Assembly: GCA_009695065.1 (NCBI GenBank)
Contig: SIBR01000009.1
Location: 33,193-97,192, forward strand
Direction: 5' to 3'
Length of the DNA stretch: 64,000 nucleotides
Origin: Opitutus sp.
Lineage (GTDB): Bacteria; Verrucomicrobiota; Verrucomicrobiae; Opitutales; Opitutaceae
Shown here: positions 32,638 through 41,432 of the stretch, piece by piece
How the letters are laid out: each line of letters starts with the position of its first letter
Numbering within the stretch: position 1 is the first letter of the stretch
Notes under the pieces: generated by a model
Told to the model about the DNA's origin: nothing
The model's input: only the letters and a program-made list of their open reading frames with translations
Database searches by the model: none
Program-made: the position numbers and the translations under genes

Positions 32638-35243
32638 TTGCCTTCGCCCCAACTCAAACCCGGCTCAGCTCGCCTTTTGGTCCCGACGCCGGGAGCCGAA
32701 CCCTCGCCGCGGCGATCAATCGCCTGCTTTTGCTCGCGCTCGTCGCGCTGAGCCTGGGGTCCGCCGCCGCCGTCGAGTTCCCCAAACGCAGCAAATACGC
32801 CGGGGGCATGATCTCGCTCTACGCGTACATGTACAATTACTACCTGCCGCCGACCTCGAGCACGCCGTGGCGGCCGGCCTGGTCCCCCGACGGTCAGGAA
32901 CTCGTGTTCTCCATGTCGGGTTCGCTGTGGAAAATTAAAATCGGCGAGACCACCGCGCACGAGCTGACGGCAAACCCGACCTACGATTCGGCGCCCGCCT
33001 GGTCGCCCGATGGCAAGTGGATCGTCTACACGACCGAGGGCGCCGAGGGCATCAACCTCATGCTGCTCAACGTCGCCACTGGTGAAAGCACCGCCATCAC
33101 GCAGGGCGACCAGCTCAACGTCGACCCGGTCTGGTCGCGCGACGGCACCACGCTGGCCTACGTCAACAATTCTCCCGGCGGGCGTTTCAACGTCTACGTC
33201 CGCTCGTTCGAAAACGGCCGCTTTCAGGACGCGGTCCGGCTCACCGAGGCGAACAGCTTCGGGCGCTCGCGCCTGTACTTCAGCCCCTACGACGACCACA
33301 TCCAGCCGACCTTTTCGCCCGACGGAAAGGAACTCATCCTCGTTTCCAATCGCGGCATTCCGATGGGTTCGGGCGCCATCTGGCGCGCGCCGATCCAGCC
33401 GAACATGATGGCGAAAGCCTCGCGCATCCTGCGCGAGGAAACGCTCTACCGCACCAAGCCCAACTGGTCGCCCGACGGCCACCGCATCCTCTACGCCTCG
33501 CACCGGGGCGGCCAGTTCACGCAGTTGTATGTTCATCCCGTCAAAGAGGGCGAACCGTTCCAGCTCACGCGCGAACCGTGGGACCACTTCGATCCCGCGT
33601 GGTCGCCGGACGGCGAGTGGATCGCCTATGTTTCCAACCAGCACGGCCTCTCCGAGCTGCGCCTGCTCCGGTCGTTCGGCGGCACCGACGAGAAAGTGGA
33701 GATCAAACAACGGATCTACCGCCGGCAGATGGGAAAACTCGAAGTTGTCCTGCAAGACGCCAAAACCGGCGAGCTCACGCCGGCCCGTTTCTACATGAAG
33801 GCGTCGGACGGAAAAACCTATGCGCCCGAGAACGCCTTTCACCGCATCGCGCCGCGCGCGGCCAAAGAGGATTTCTTCCACGCCGAGGGCCGTTTTGTCG
33901 TCGATGTGCCGGTGGGCGAACTGGTGGTGGAGGCGACCAAGGGCTCCGTCGAGTACTGGCCGGCCGTCGGCACCGTGCAGATCAAGCGGGGCGGCACGAC
34001 CCGCGTGGAGCTGACGTTGAAACGCCTCGTCAACATGAATGCGCTCGGCTGGTGGAGCGGCAGCGACCACGTCCACATGAACTACGGCGGTAATCTCAAC
34101 AACACGCCGGAGTACATGCTGCTCGAAGCGAAGGCCGAGGGTCTCGACCACGTGGGTTGGAAAATCGCCAACAAGGACAATCGCGTTTTCGACACCGGGT
34201 ATTTCAAGGGCCAGCCGCTGCATCCGCTGAGCAATAGCCGGGTACTCCTTTCGATCGGGGAGGAATACCGCCCGGCTTGGTACGGACACGTGAGCTACAT
34301 CAATCTCACCAAGCATCTGATCTCGCCGTTTACGATCGGCTACGAAGGCACCGGCGTGGCGAGTCTTTATCCGAGCAACACCGACATGTTCCGGCTGGCC
34401 CAAAAGCAGGGCGCGATCGGCGGCTACGTCCACCCTTGGTCGGAGGAACCCACGCGGGCCTCGGAATATCGCGGCGCGCAAACCTACCCGGTCGACGCCG
34501 CCCTCGGCGCCTTCGAATATCTCGAGGTCCTGACCAACGCCGACCGCCACCGCTTCACCTCGAAGGTCTGGTATCGTTCGTTGAATTGCGGCTTCAAGGT
34601 AACCGCCTCGGCGGGCGAGGACTCGATCCTGAATCTGCCGGCGACGCCCATCATCGGCTCCGCCCGGCTCTACGCCTACCTCGGCAAGAAACTGACCTGG
34701 GACGGCTGGGTTGAAGCCGTGCGAAAGGGCCGCACCTTCGTGACCAACGGCCCGCTGCTCCAGTTCACCGTCAACGACGAGATTCCCGGCGGCGAAGTCC
34801 GTCTGCCCGCCGAGGGCGGCCTCGTGACGCTGAAGGGCAAACTCGATTCCATCGTGCCGCTCCAAACCCTCGAGGTCGTTTTCAACGGCAAGGTCATCGA
34901 GACGATTCCCCTGGATGGCGACCGGCGTTCCGCCGTTTTCACCAAGCGCGTGGCCGTGGCCCAAAGCGGCTGGTTCACGCTCCGCACCGCGGGCAAAGGC
35001 GTCCAGCATCCGGTCGACGACGCCTACCCCGTGGCCGAGACCAGCCCCGTCTACGTGTATGCCGGCAACCGGCCGATCCGCTCCAAGGAGGACGCGCAAT
35101 ATTTCATCCAGTGGATCGACGACATCGCCCAGCTTTGGCGCGACAACAAGGACTGGCGCTCGGACGCCGAGAAGCAGCACGTGCTCGGTCAGTTCGCCGA
35201 GGCGCGGAAAGTCTACGAAAAGCAAATCGAGGAAACGCGCTGA
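32634..35243 (+). CDS. TolB-type propeller fused to CehA/McbA-family metallohydrolase, copy 1
   Basis: An 869-residue exported protein. After a signal segment (LLLLALVALSLGSAAA) come six PD40/TolB propeller repeats (AWSPDGQELVFS, AWSPDGKWIVYT, VWSRDGTTLAYV, TFSPDGKELILV, NWSPDGHRILYA, AWSPDGEWIAYV). The C-terminal half is a PHP-superfamily CehA/McbA hydrolase with a metal motif SDHVHMNYGG (His479, His481), then GEEYRPAWYGH and GYVHPW. Characterised relatives hydrolyse carbaryl-type carbamates; PHP proteins more broadly include phosphoesterases. The substrate is not known. It overlaps the phosphatase gene by four bases and is followed by a near-copy. Confidence 0.85.
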   Translation: MIAFAPTQTRLSSPFGPDAGSRTLAAAINRLLLLALVALSLGSAAAVEFPKRSKYAGGMISLYAYMYNYYLPPTSSTPWRPAWSPDGQELVFSMSGSLWKIKIGETTAHELTANPTYDSAPAWSPDGKWIVYTTEGAEGINLMLLNVATGESTAITQGDQLNVDPVWSRDGTTLAYVNNSPGGRFNVYVRSFENGRFQDAVRLTEANSFGRSRLYFSPYDDHIQPTFSPDGKELILVSNRGIPMGSGAIWRAPIQPNMMAKASRILREETLYRTKPNWSPDGHRILYASHRGGQFTQLYVHPVKEGEPFQLTREPWDHFDPAWSPDGEWIAYVSNQHGLSELRLLRSFGGTDEKVEIKQRIYRRQMGKLEVVLQDAKTGELTPARFYMKASDGKTYAPENAFHRIAPRAAKEDFFHAEGRFVVDVPVGELVVEATKGSVEYWPAVGTVQIKRGGTTRVELTLKRLVNMNALGWWSGSDHVHMNYGGNLNNTPEYMLLEAKAEGLDHVGWKIANKDNRVFDTGYFKGQPLHPLSNSRVLLSIGEEYRPAWYGHVSYINLTKHLISPFTIGYEGTGVASLYPSNTDMFRLAQKQGAIGGYVHPWSEEPTRASEYRGAQTYPVDAALGAFEYLEVLTNADRHRFTSKVWYRSLNCGFKVTASAGEDSILNLPATPIIGSARLYAYLGKKLTWDGWVEAVRKGRTFVTNGPLLQFTVNDEIPGGEVRLPAEGGLVTLKGKLDSIVPLQTLEVVFNGKVIETIPLDGDRRSAVFTKRVAVAQSGWFTLRTAGKGVQHPVDDAYPVAETSPVYVYAGNRPIRSKEDAQYFIQWIDDIAQLWRDNKDWRSDAEKQHVLGQFAEARKVYEKQIEETR

Positions 35244-35261
35244 TCCGGGATTTCGCCCTCA

Positions 35262-35281
35262 CCCCGGAGCAAGCTCCGGGG
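35262..35281. repeat. Perfect palindromic hairpin CCCCGGAGC-AA-GCTCCGGGG
   Basis: Nine-base arms sit 18 bases after the stop of copy 1, with no U-tract. It could end transcripts or be the first of three hairpins forming a palindrome cluster in this gap. Confidence 0.5.
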
Positions 35282-35329
35282 CATTTGACCAGACCACCTA
35301 AACCAGATGCGCCCGTTATCCCTGCCCCT

Positions 35330-35401
35330 TGTAGGAGCGGCTTTACACCGCGATCCAAAGGTGGCGCCGCCCACAAATCGCGGCATCAAGCCGCTCCTAC
35401 A
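35330..35401. repeat. REP-like inverted repeat between tandem paralogues
   Basis: TGTAGGAGCGGCTT and its exact complement AAGCCGCTCCTACA bound a 72-base element. Secondary arms CCGCGAT and ATCGCGG lie inside, and GGCGCC sits at the centre. The GTAGGAGCGGCTT core closely resembles REP sequences known from Pseudomonas and others. No second full copy was found in the window. Confidence 0.65.
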
Positions 35402-35412
35402 GCCAGCCAAGC

Positions 35413-35428
35413 CGGAGCGAACTCCGGT
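35413..35428. repeat. Small hairpin with CGAA loop ahead of copy 2
   Basis: CCGGAG and CTCCGG pair around CGAA, 19 bases upstream of the ATG at 35448. It overlaps the likely translation-initiation zone, so it could modulate expression of copy 2. Confidence 0.4.
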
Positions 35429-35447
35429 GATTTCATCCTCACCGCAA

Positions 35448-37964
35448 ATGAAAGTCCGCGCCCTCGTTTTTGCCCTGGCCGCTTCCCTCGCCGCCGGCGC
35501 CACCGCCCTCGCGCAATTCCCCGCCCGGAGCCGCTACGCCGTCGGCTACATGTACAGTTACTACGTGCCACCCTCCGCGGGCACCCCGTGGCGCCCGGCG
35601 TGGTCGCCTGACGGCAAGGAGATCGCGTTTTCCCTGTCGGGTTCGCTGTGGAAAATTAAAGTCGGCGAAACAACCGCCCACGAGTTGACGGCGAATCGCA
35701 CCTACGACTCCTCCCCCGCGTGGTCGCCCGATGGAAAATGGATCGTCTACACGGCAGAGGATGGCGCGGGCATCAACCTGATGCTGCTCAACGTGGCCAC
35801 CGGCGAAAGTACGGCCGTGACCCAGGGTGATCAGCTCAATCTCGACCCGGCGTGGTCGCGCGATGGCAAGCGGCTCGCCTACGTCAACAATTCGCCGGGC
35901 GGGCGTTTTCATATTCACCTTCGTTCCTTCGCCCACGGACGCTTCGGCGAGCCGCAGCGTCTCACCGAACCCCACAATTTCGGGCGCTCGCGGCTCTATT
36001 TCAGCCCGCAGGACGATCACATCCAGCCGACCTTCTCGCCCGATGGGAAGGAACTCATCCTCGTTTCGAACCGCGATATTCCGATGGGCTCGGGCGCCAT
36101 CTGGCGCGCGCCGGTCGAGCCGAATATGATGGCCGGGGCCACGCGCATCCTGCGCGAAGAGACCCTCTACCGCACCAAGCCCAACTGGTCGCCCGACGGC
36201 CACCGCATCCTCTACGCCTCGCACCGCGGCAGCGAATTCAACCAGCTCTATGTCCATCCCGTCACCGAGGGTGAACCGTTTCAACTGACGTGGAGCCCGT
36301 GGGATCATTTCGATCCAGCGTGGTCCCCCGACGGCGAGCGGATCGCCTACGTTTCAAACGAGCACGGTGGCTCCGAACTCCGCGTGCTCAGCTCCTTCGG
36401 CGGCAACGACGAGAAGGTGGAAATCAAGCGCCGGGTGTATCGCCGCCCGATGGCCCAGCTCGAAGTCACCATCACAGACACCGCGACGGGACAACCCACC
36501 GCCGCCCGCATTTATCTGAAAGCCTCCGATGGGAAGATTTACGCGCCCGCCGAGGCGTATCAACGGATCGCCGCGCGAGCCGCAAAGGAGGATTTTTTCC
36601 ACACCGCCGGCCATTTCGTCGTCGACTTGCCGCCCGGTGAACTCGTGGTGGAAGCAGCCAAGGGGGTTGAATACCTGCCTTCCCTCCAAACCACCACGGT
36701 TCAGCCCAACGGCGTCACGCGCGTCACGCTGGAACTGAAACGCCTGACCAACATGAACGCGCTCGGCTGGTGGAGCGGCAGCGATCATGTCCACCTCAAC
36801 TACGGCGGAAACCTGCGCAACACGCCCGAATACCTGCGGCTCGAGGCCCAAGCCGAGGACCTCGATCACGTCGGCTGGAAGATCGCCAACAAGGACAACC
36901 GCGTCTTCGACACCCAGTATTATCAGGGCCAGCCCCTTCACCCGCTCTCGGACGACCAGATGCTGATCTCGATGGGCGAGGAGTACCGTCCCGCCTGGTA
37001 CGGCCACATCAATCTCATCAACCTGACGCGGCACCTGGTCTCGCCGTTTACCCTCGGCTATGAAGACACGGGCGTGGCGAGCCTCTATCCGAGCAATACC
37101 GATATCTTCCGGCTCGCGCGCAAAGAGGGTGCGATCGGTGGCTACGTGCATCCGTGGGGCGCCGGCGGCGCCCTGGCCCGGGGCGAGTATCGCGTCGCGC
37201 AAACCTATCCCGTGGACGCCGCGCTGGGCTCGTTCGAATACCTCGAGGTCATGACCAGCGCCGGCCACTACACCGGCACGTCGCAAGTCTGGCACCGGTC
37301 GCTGAACTGCGGCTTCAAGGTCACGGCCTCGGCGGGCGAAGATTCGATCCTGAATCTCCAGGCCACGCCAATTATCGGCTCCGCCCGGCTCTACGCCTAT
37401 CTCGGGAAAAACCTGACGTGGGCCGGCTGGCTCGATGCGATTCGCAAGGGCCGCACCTTCGTCACGAACGGCCCGCTGCTTCAGTTCACCGTCAACGGCG
37501 AGATCCCCGGCGGCGAAATCCGCCTCCCGGCCGCGGGCGGCACCGTCGCCCTGAAGGCGAAACTCGAATCCATCGTGCCGCTCGAAACGCTCGAGGTGAT
37601 CTTCAAGGGCAAGGTCATCGAATCGATCCCGCTGGGCGGCGACAAACGGACGGCGGACTTCGCCAAAGCCGTTCCCGTCACGGAAAGCGGCTGGCTCACG
37701 CTGCGAACCCGCGGCCGTGGCATCCAGCACCCGCTGGACGATTCGTATCCCGCCGCGGAAACCAGCCCGGTCTACGTCTACGTTGGCGACCGCCCCATCC
37801 GCTCCAAGGCCGACGCGCAGTACTTCGTGCAATGGATCGACGATATCACGAAAACGTGGAGCAGCTCGACGATGTGGCGCTCGGACCGGGAAAAACAGCA
37901 CGTGCTCGCCCAGTTCGCCGAGGCGCGCAAGGTGTACGAGCGGCAAATCGCCGAGGCGCGTTGA
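35448..37964 (+). CDS. TolB-type propeller fused to CehA/McbA-family metallohydrolase, copy 2
   Basis: An 838-residue tandem paralogue of the preceding gene, nearly residue-for-residue in the core. It has a cleaner signal peptide (KVRALVFALAASLAAGATAL), the same six PD40 repeats and the hydrolase motifs SDHVHLNYGG (His447, His449), GEEYRPAWYGH and GYVHPW. ATG 35448 is chosen because the codons upstream translate the REP-like element and lack protein character. Differences cluster near the mid-protein strand set (residues about 340-420). The two copies probably arose by tandem duplication. The gene is 38 bases from the end of the convergent LamG/propeller gene. Confidence 0.87.
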   Translation: MKVRALVFALAASLAAGATALAQFPARSRYAVGYMYSYYVPPSAGTPWRPAWSPDGKEIAFSLSGSLWKIKVGETTAHELTANRTYDSSPAWSPDGKWIVYTAEDGAGINLMLLNVATGESTAVTQGDQLNLDPAWSRDGKRLAYVNNSPGGRFHIHLRSFAHGRFGEPQRLTEPHNFGRSRLYFSPQDDHIQPTFSPDGKELILVSNRDIPMGSGAIWRAPVEPNMMAGATRILREETLYRTKPNWSPDGHRILYASHRGSEFNQLYVHPVTEGEPFQLTWSPWDHFDPAWSPDGERIAYVSNEHGGSELRVLSSFGGNDEKVEIKRRVYRRPMAQLEVTITDTATGQPTAARIYLKASDGKIYAPAEAYQRIAARAAKEDFFHTAGHFVVDLPPGELVVEAAKGVEYLPSLQTTTVQPNGVTRVTLELKRLTNMNALGWWSGSDHVHLNYGGNLRNTPEYLRLEAQAEDLDHVGWKIANKDNRVFDTQYYQGQPLHPLSDDQMLISMGEEYRPAWYGHINLINLTRHLVSPFTLGYEDTGVASLYPSNTDIFRLARKEGAIGGYVHPWGAGGALARGEYRVAQTYPVDAALGSFEYLEVMTSAGHYTGTSQVWHRSLNCGFKVTASAGEDSILNLQATPIIGSARLYAYLGKNLTWAGWLDAIRKGRTFVTNGPLLQFTVNGEIPGGEIRLPAAGGTVALKAKLESIVPLETLEVIFKGKVIESIPLGGDKRTADFAKAVPVTESGWLTLRTRGRGIQHPLDDSYPAAETSPVYVYVGDRPIRSKADAQYFVQWIDDITKTWSSSTMWRSDREKQHVLAQFAEARKVYERQIAEAR

Positions 37965-38002
37965 ATCGCCCGGAGGATCGACCTGACCGCCGCTTCCGCG
38001 TG

Positions 38003-39991
38003 CTACCGCGGTTGCCTCGCCCGGTAGTGTCGCGCCACCTCATCCGCCGAGAGGCCGCGATCGTACACACTCACTTCGTCCACGATTCCTACGAAGCCGT
38101 CCCCGATCACCAGCGGGAAGGGATTTCTCCCTGGGGGCGCGCGATAGGGGGTGCTCGCCTGCAGCGCGCCATTGACATACAGGTGAACCCGCTGCCGGTC
38201 GTAGACTTGGACGACGTGATACCAGCTGTTTTCCGCGATCGGCTGGGCGGCGTCCGCGGTGGCACCGGAAGCGCCGATCGCCGCTTCGCCGCGAAACAGA
38301 TAGTCCTGGCCCGCATTGACGAAGCCGCGCAGCTTCCCCGCCTCGGTCACACCCAAGCCGTAAGCATCGCCCTTGTTCACCAGATTTGCGCCGGCAAATC
38401 CCAGCACGCCTTCGTAGCCTTTGCCGGGGCCGAAATAGCGTTTGGCGCCCACCGTGATCGGGCCGCGATAGCCCACCGCCAGCCCCCGCGCCGCACCCGA
38501 CAACGGCTCGGCCGCCCAGTCCGACCCGTCGAGATTGCTTTCCGCGGTCCACAGGTGGAATTCGCCCGGCGGATTCGTCAGCGGCCGTTTCGCGAAAAGA
38601 TAATACACGCGCTGGCCGACTACCTGCACACTGCCGTTGATCGCCAGTTTCGCATAGGCCTTTTCCGGAAACCGCGCCACTTTCGTAAAATTGCGGCCGT
38701 CCACATCCATCGCGCCGGTAAACAACTGCGTCTGGCCGTCGGGCTGGAATTCGGCCCACATCAGATAAATCCGGCCGTTGCTGACATGGAACGACCCCGA
38801 ATCCCCCGAGGGACACGGGCCGCCCACGCGCTGCACCACCCGCCAGTCCTCCCCTGCCAGATCGGTTGAGCCGAAGTAAAAGCCCTCGACCGTCTTCGGT
38901 CCCTGCGCGGTCCCCTTGTTATTGCTGTGACTGTAGGTCTCGAAGCGGGCGTCACCCTTCGAATACAAATAATAGACGCGATCCCCCGCCGCCTGCACGC
39001 CGCTCGGAATCCATCCGCGGTCCGTCGTTCGCTGGAAAGACCGGTAACCACTGCCGTCGAGATTCGAGACACTGGTCCAGAGCTGCCACACGTTGTTCTT
39101 ATCCTGCGCTGGATAGGCGATGAAGATCTTGCCCGCGGCCACCGCGATCGCGCCATGATCGTGCCGATAAAGCGCGCGGTCCTCGGTCAGCGAATAATCC
39201 CGTTTGCGTGCATCCCAGCCTGGCGGCAGCAGTTCGAAGCGCGCTTCGTCCGTCCGTTGCCAGGCCTTCCAGCCCGAACCGTTGCGCGCCTCCTCCGCCG
39301 TCCAGATCTGAACGGCGTGCCGCGGATCGTCACCGGAGTATTCATAGTAAACCTTGTCTTCGACCACCTGCAGCCGGGGCTCGAAGCCCGTGAACGGCTG
39401 CTGCGTGCGCCGGGTGTAAGTCCAATTGGCCAAGCTGATATCGGCGCTGCCGGTGTAGAGGTGGAAGATCTCCTTCCCCTGCAAATTCGGCCCGCGCGAA
39501 CGGTCCACCGCGTTGTCGTACGGTTCGCTGCTGAACGAACCCAAATGAATCGTATCCCCGGTCACCTGAAAATACGGCGCCCAGATCCCGGTAAATCCAT
39601 CTACGAAATGCAGCGGGCTCGGCCGCCCGCGCATCCACGCGGAAATTGAATGCGCTCCGCCGAGTTCGAGCTTCGGCGAGGACGGAATGCGCACACTGTT
39701 CCGGCCGTTGAACATCAAGGCGCCTCCGGCCACGCCTCGCGGCGCCCGCGTCACTCCCCCGACCACGCGTCCATCGTTCCGGTTGCCTGATGAATCGCGC
39801 ACCACCTCGCCCTCCTGCTCGTCAAAACGGTAGATCGCGACCGCACCGGCATCCGCCTCCGAGGCGGGCGCAACCAAGGGCGCGGCGCAGCCCGCGAGGA
39901 GGCCGAGCACCGGCCAGCCCAAACGGGCGAAGGAAATCCGGCGGGCCCTCCGGGGAGGCACCGGCGCGGGCGAATACCGGGGAAACGTCAT
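38003..39991 (-). CDS. LamG lipoprotein with an inserted propeller-like region, paralogue 2
   Basis: A 662-residue homologue of the gene at 2254-4251 with the same split layout. The LamG first half (AIYRFDEQEGEVVRDSSGN, AWMRG) is followed by about 400 residues of repeats (DKVYYEYSG, WTAEEARNGSGW, WTSVSNLDGSGY, WTAESNLDGSDW), and then the second half (NLVNKGDAYGLGV, YVNGALQASTPY, DEVSVYDRGLSADEV). Unlike its paralogue it has a lipobox, LLAGC (Cys35), so it should be a lipid-anchored surface or periplasmic protein. ATG 39991 is chosen to place the lipobox at a normal distance. The next gene is a divergent DUF1080 protein 171 bases away. Confidence 0.8.
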   Translation of the reverse strand: MTFPRYSPAPVPPRRARRISFARLGWPVLGLLAGCAAPLVAPASEADAGAVAIYRFDEQEGEVVRDSSGNRNDGRVVGGVTRAPRGVAGGALMFNGRNSVRIPSSPKLELGGAHSISAWMRGRPSPLHFVDGFTGIWAPYFQVTGDTIHLGSFSSEPYDNAVDRSRGPNLQGKEIFHLYTGSADISLANWTYTRRTQQPFTGFEPRLQVVEDKVYYEYSGDDPRHAVQIWTAEEARNGSGWKAWQRTDEARFELLPPGWDARKRDYSLTEDRALYRHDHGAIAVAAGKIFIAYPAQDKNNVWQLWTSVSNLDGSGYRSFQRTTDRGWIPSGVQAAGDRVYYLYSKGDARFETYSHSNNKGTAQGPKTVEGFYFGSTDLAGEDWRVVQRVGGPCPSGDSGSFHVSNGRIYLMWAEFQPDGQTQLFTGAMDVDGRNFTKVARFPEKAYAKLAINGSVQVVGQRVYYLFAKRPLTNPPGEFHLWTAESNLDGSDWAAEPLSGAARGLAVGYRGPITVGAKRYFGPGKGYEGVLGFAGANLVNKGDAYGLGVTEAGKLRGFVNAGQDYLFRGEAAIGASGATADAAQPIAENSWYHVVQVYDRQRVHLYVNGALQASTPYRAPPGRNPFPLVIGDGFVGIVDEVSVYDRGLSADEVARHYRARQPR

Positions 39992-40162
39992 GGCCGTGAT
40001 GGGGAGGCCGGCGGGGAAAACGCCAGCCCGGGCATTCAAGGCAAGTGCCGGGCGGGCGCGAGGCCGTTTCATCGGTGCGCTCGTTTCGCCCCGGCATAAT
40101 TTCACTATCGCTTTGTCCTCCGCGTCACTTGCTCTTTCGTTGTTCTCACAAACCATCCGGCC

Positions 40163-40888
40163 ATGTCGCGCCCTGCCTTCACGACCCGCCTGCGGAAGCT
40201 ACGACTCAACCTCTGCCTTTGCCTAAGCGTCACGGCCGGCATCGCCCTGGGCCTGCCCGCCGCCCGCTCGGAAAATTCACCGGCGCCAAAGGCCGCCCCG
40301 ACAAATCGTCCGTCCGATTGGAAGGATCTCTTCGACGGCAAGACGCTGGCGGGCTGGACGCCCTCGAAGTTCGCCACGCAGCGCGAGGTGTCCGTCGAGA
40401 AATCGTTTCAGGGCGGTGGCGGCGCGATCGTGATGGAACTCGGCGAGGAACTCTCGGGCATCACCTGGGCGAACGCCGCCGACCTGCCCGTCGTCAACTA
40501 CGAGATCGCCCTCGAGGCGATGAAACTCGACGGCGACGATTTCTTCTGCGGCCTGACATTCCCGGTCGGAAAGTCGTCCTGCAGTTTCATCGCCGGCGGC
40601 TGGGGCGGCACGATCGTCGGCCTGTCGAGCGTCGACGGCATGGACGCCTCGGAGAATGAAACCAGCACCTCCCGCGCGTTCGACCGCAACCGCTGGTATC
40701 GCCTCCGCGTCCGCGTTACTCCCGAAAAAATCGAGGCCTGGATCGACGACGAGCAGGTCGTCGATCTGGCGACGAAGGATCGCAAAATCACCATCCGTTA
40801 CGGCGCGATCGAAAATTCCCTGCCCCTCGGCATCGCCGCCTATCAAACCCGCACCGCCGTCCGCGGCATTCGGCTGCGCCGGCTCTGA
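40163..40888 (+). CDS. Exported DUF1080 (3-keto-disaccharide hydrolase-like) protein
   Basis: A 241-residue protein with a signal peptide (LNLCLCLSVTAGIALGLPAA). The segment DWKDLFDGKTLAGWTPSKF is the family entry motif of DUF1080, a concanavalin-like beta-sandwich. Later strands (WYRLRVRVTPEKIEAWIDDE, GIAAYQTRTAVRGIRLRRL) complete it. The family is abundant in planctomycetes and Verrucomicrobia and includes 3-keto-glycoside hydrolases, but catalytic residues are not well enough known for me to assign activity. It is divergent from the LamG lipoprotein. Confidence 0.85.
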   Translation: MSRPAFTTRLRKLRLNLCLCLSVTAGIALGLPAARSENSPAPKAAPTNRPSDWKDLFDGKTLAGWTPSKFATQREVSVEKSFQGGGGAIVMELGEELSGITWANAADLPVVNYEIALEAMKLDGDDFFCGLTFPVGKSSCSFIAGGWGGTIVGLSSVDGMDASENETSTSRAFDRNRWYRLRVRVTPEKIEAWIDDEQVVDLATKDRKITIRYGAIENSLPLGIAAYQTRTAVRGIRLRRL

Positions 40889-40938
40889 ATCGTAATCTTA
40901 GTCTGCAATCTTGGACTGCCCAAGAAGGAACCCGCGTG

Positions 40939-41166
40939 TTACTTCTTCGCCAGCGAGGCAAACTGCTCAACCGTCATGCCGCTGGCGCGAATCAGGCTAC
41001 GCAACGTGCCGGGCGCAACTTCGCGATGATCCGGCACCGAGGGCGTCGCCCAGCTGCCATCTTTCGCTAAAATCATGTGGCTACCCTTCTGCCGGACCAA
41101 CTCCCAACCGTCGCGAATGAAGGCTTTCGCAATCGCTCGTCCGCTCAATCTCGGAAGCCCAGGCAT
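40939..41166 (-). CDS. hicA: HicA-type mRNA interferase toxin
   Basis: A 75-residue HicA toxin with a double-stranded RNA-binding-like fold. FIRDGWELVRQKGSHMILAK contains the catalytic histidine context GSH, and VPDHREVAPGTLRSLIRASG completes the domain. HicA cleaves mRNA and is neutralised by HicB. It follows hicB with a one-base overlap (TGATG), an antitoxin-first order. Confidence 0.88.
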   Translation of the reverse strand: MPGLPRLSGRAIAKAFIRDGWELVRQKGSHMILAKDGSWATPSVPDHREVAPGTLRSLIRASGMTVEQFASLAKK

Positions 41167-41372
41167 CAGACCGCGACTTCAACTTGCTTCGTTTCGATGG
41201 TCAGCGGCAAACCACGTTCGGCACGGACTTCCAGGCACAGTTCGATGGCTTCGCGAACATTCTTGAGCGCCTCGCGTTTCGTCCCTCCCTGACTGACACA
41301 GCCCGGGATCGCCGGACACTCGGCGACCCAAACGCCGGTTTCGTCGCGGTCGATGGTCACAGTAAATTTCAT
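41166..41372 (-). CDS. hicB: HicB-type antitoxin
   Basis: A 68-residue HicB antitoxin with the partial RNase H-like fold: KFTVTIDRDETGVWVAECP, GCVSQGGTKREALKNVREAI and a short C-terminus. No separate DNA-binding domain follows, so autoregulation may depend on the complex or another protein. An in-frame ATG two codons upstream (41378) is equally possible. It is coupled to hicA. Confidence 0.87.
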   Translation of the reverse strand: MKFTVTIDRDETGVWVAECPAIPGCVSQGGTKREALKNVREAIELCLEVRAERGLPLTIETKQVEVAV

Positions 41373-41432
41373 GGCCATAGGGTGGATTCCAATCCCCCAA
41401 TCGGCAAGCTCAGCTTCCGCGCCGAGGCCCAG

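Noticed and set aside
32870..33640. Tandem DNA repeat in the propeller regions
   Set aside because: The repeated CTGGTCGCCCGACGG-like DNA reflects PD40 protein repeats (WSPDG), not a separate repeat element.
32448..35225. Open frame of more than 900 codons antisense to CehA copy 1
   Set aside because: The sense strand has six PD40 repeats and a metal motif; the antisense translation is the mirror of codon bias, with no recognisable domain.
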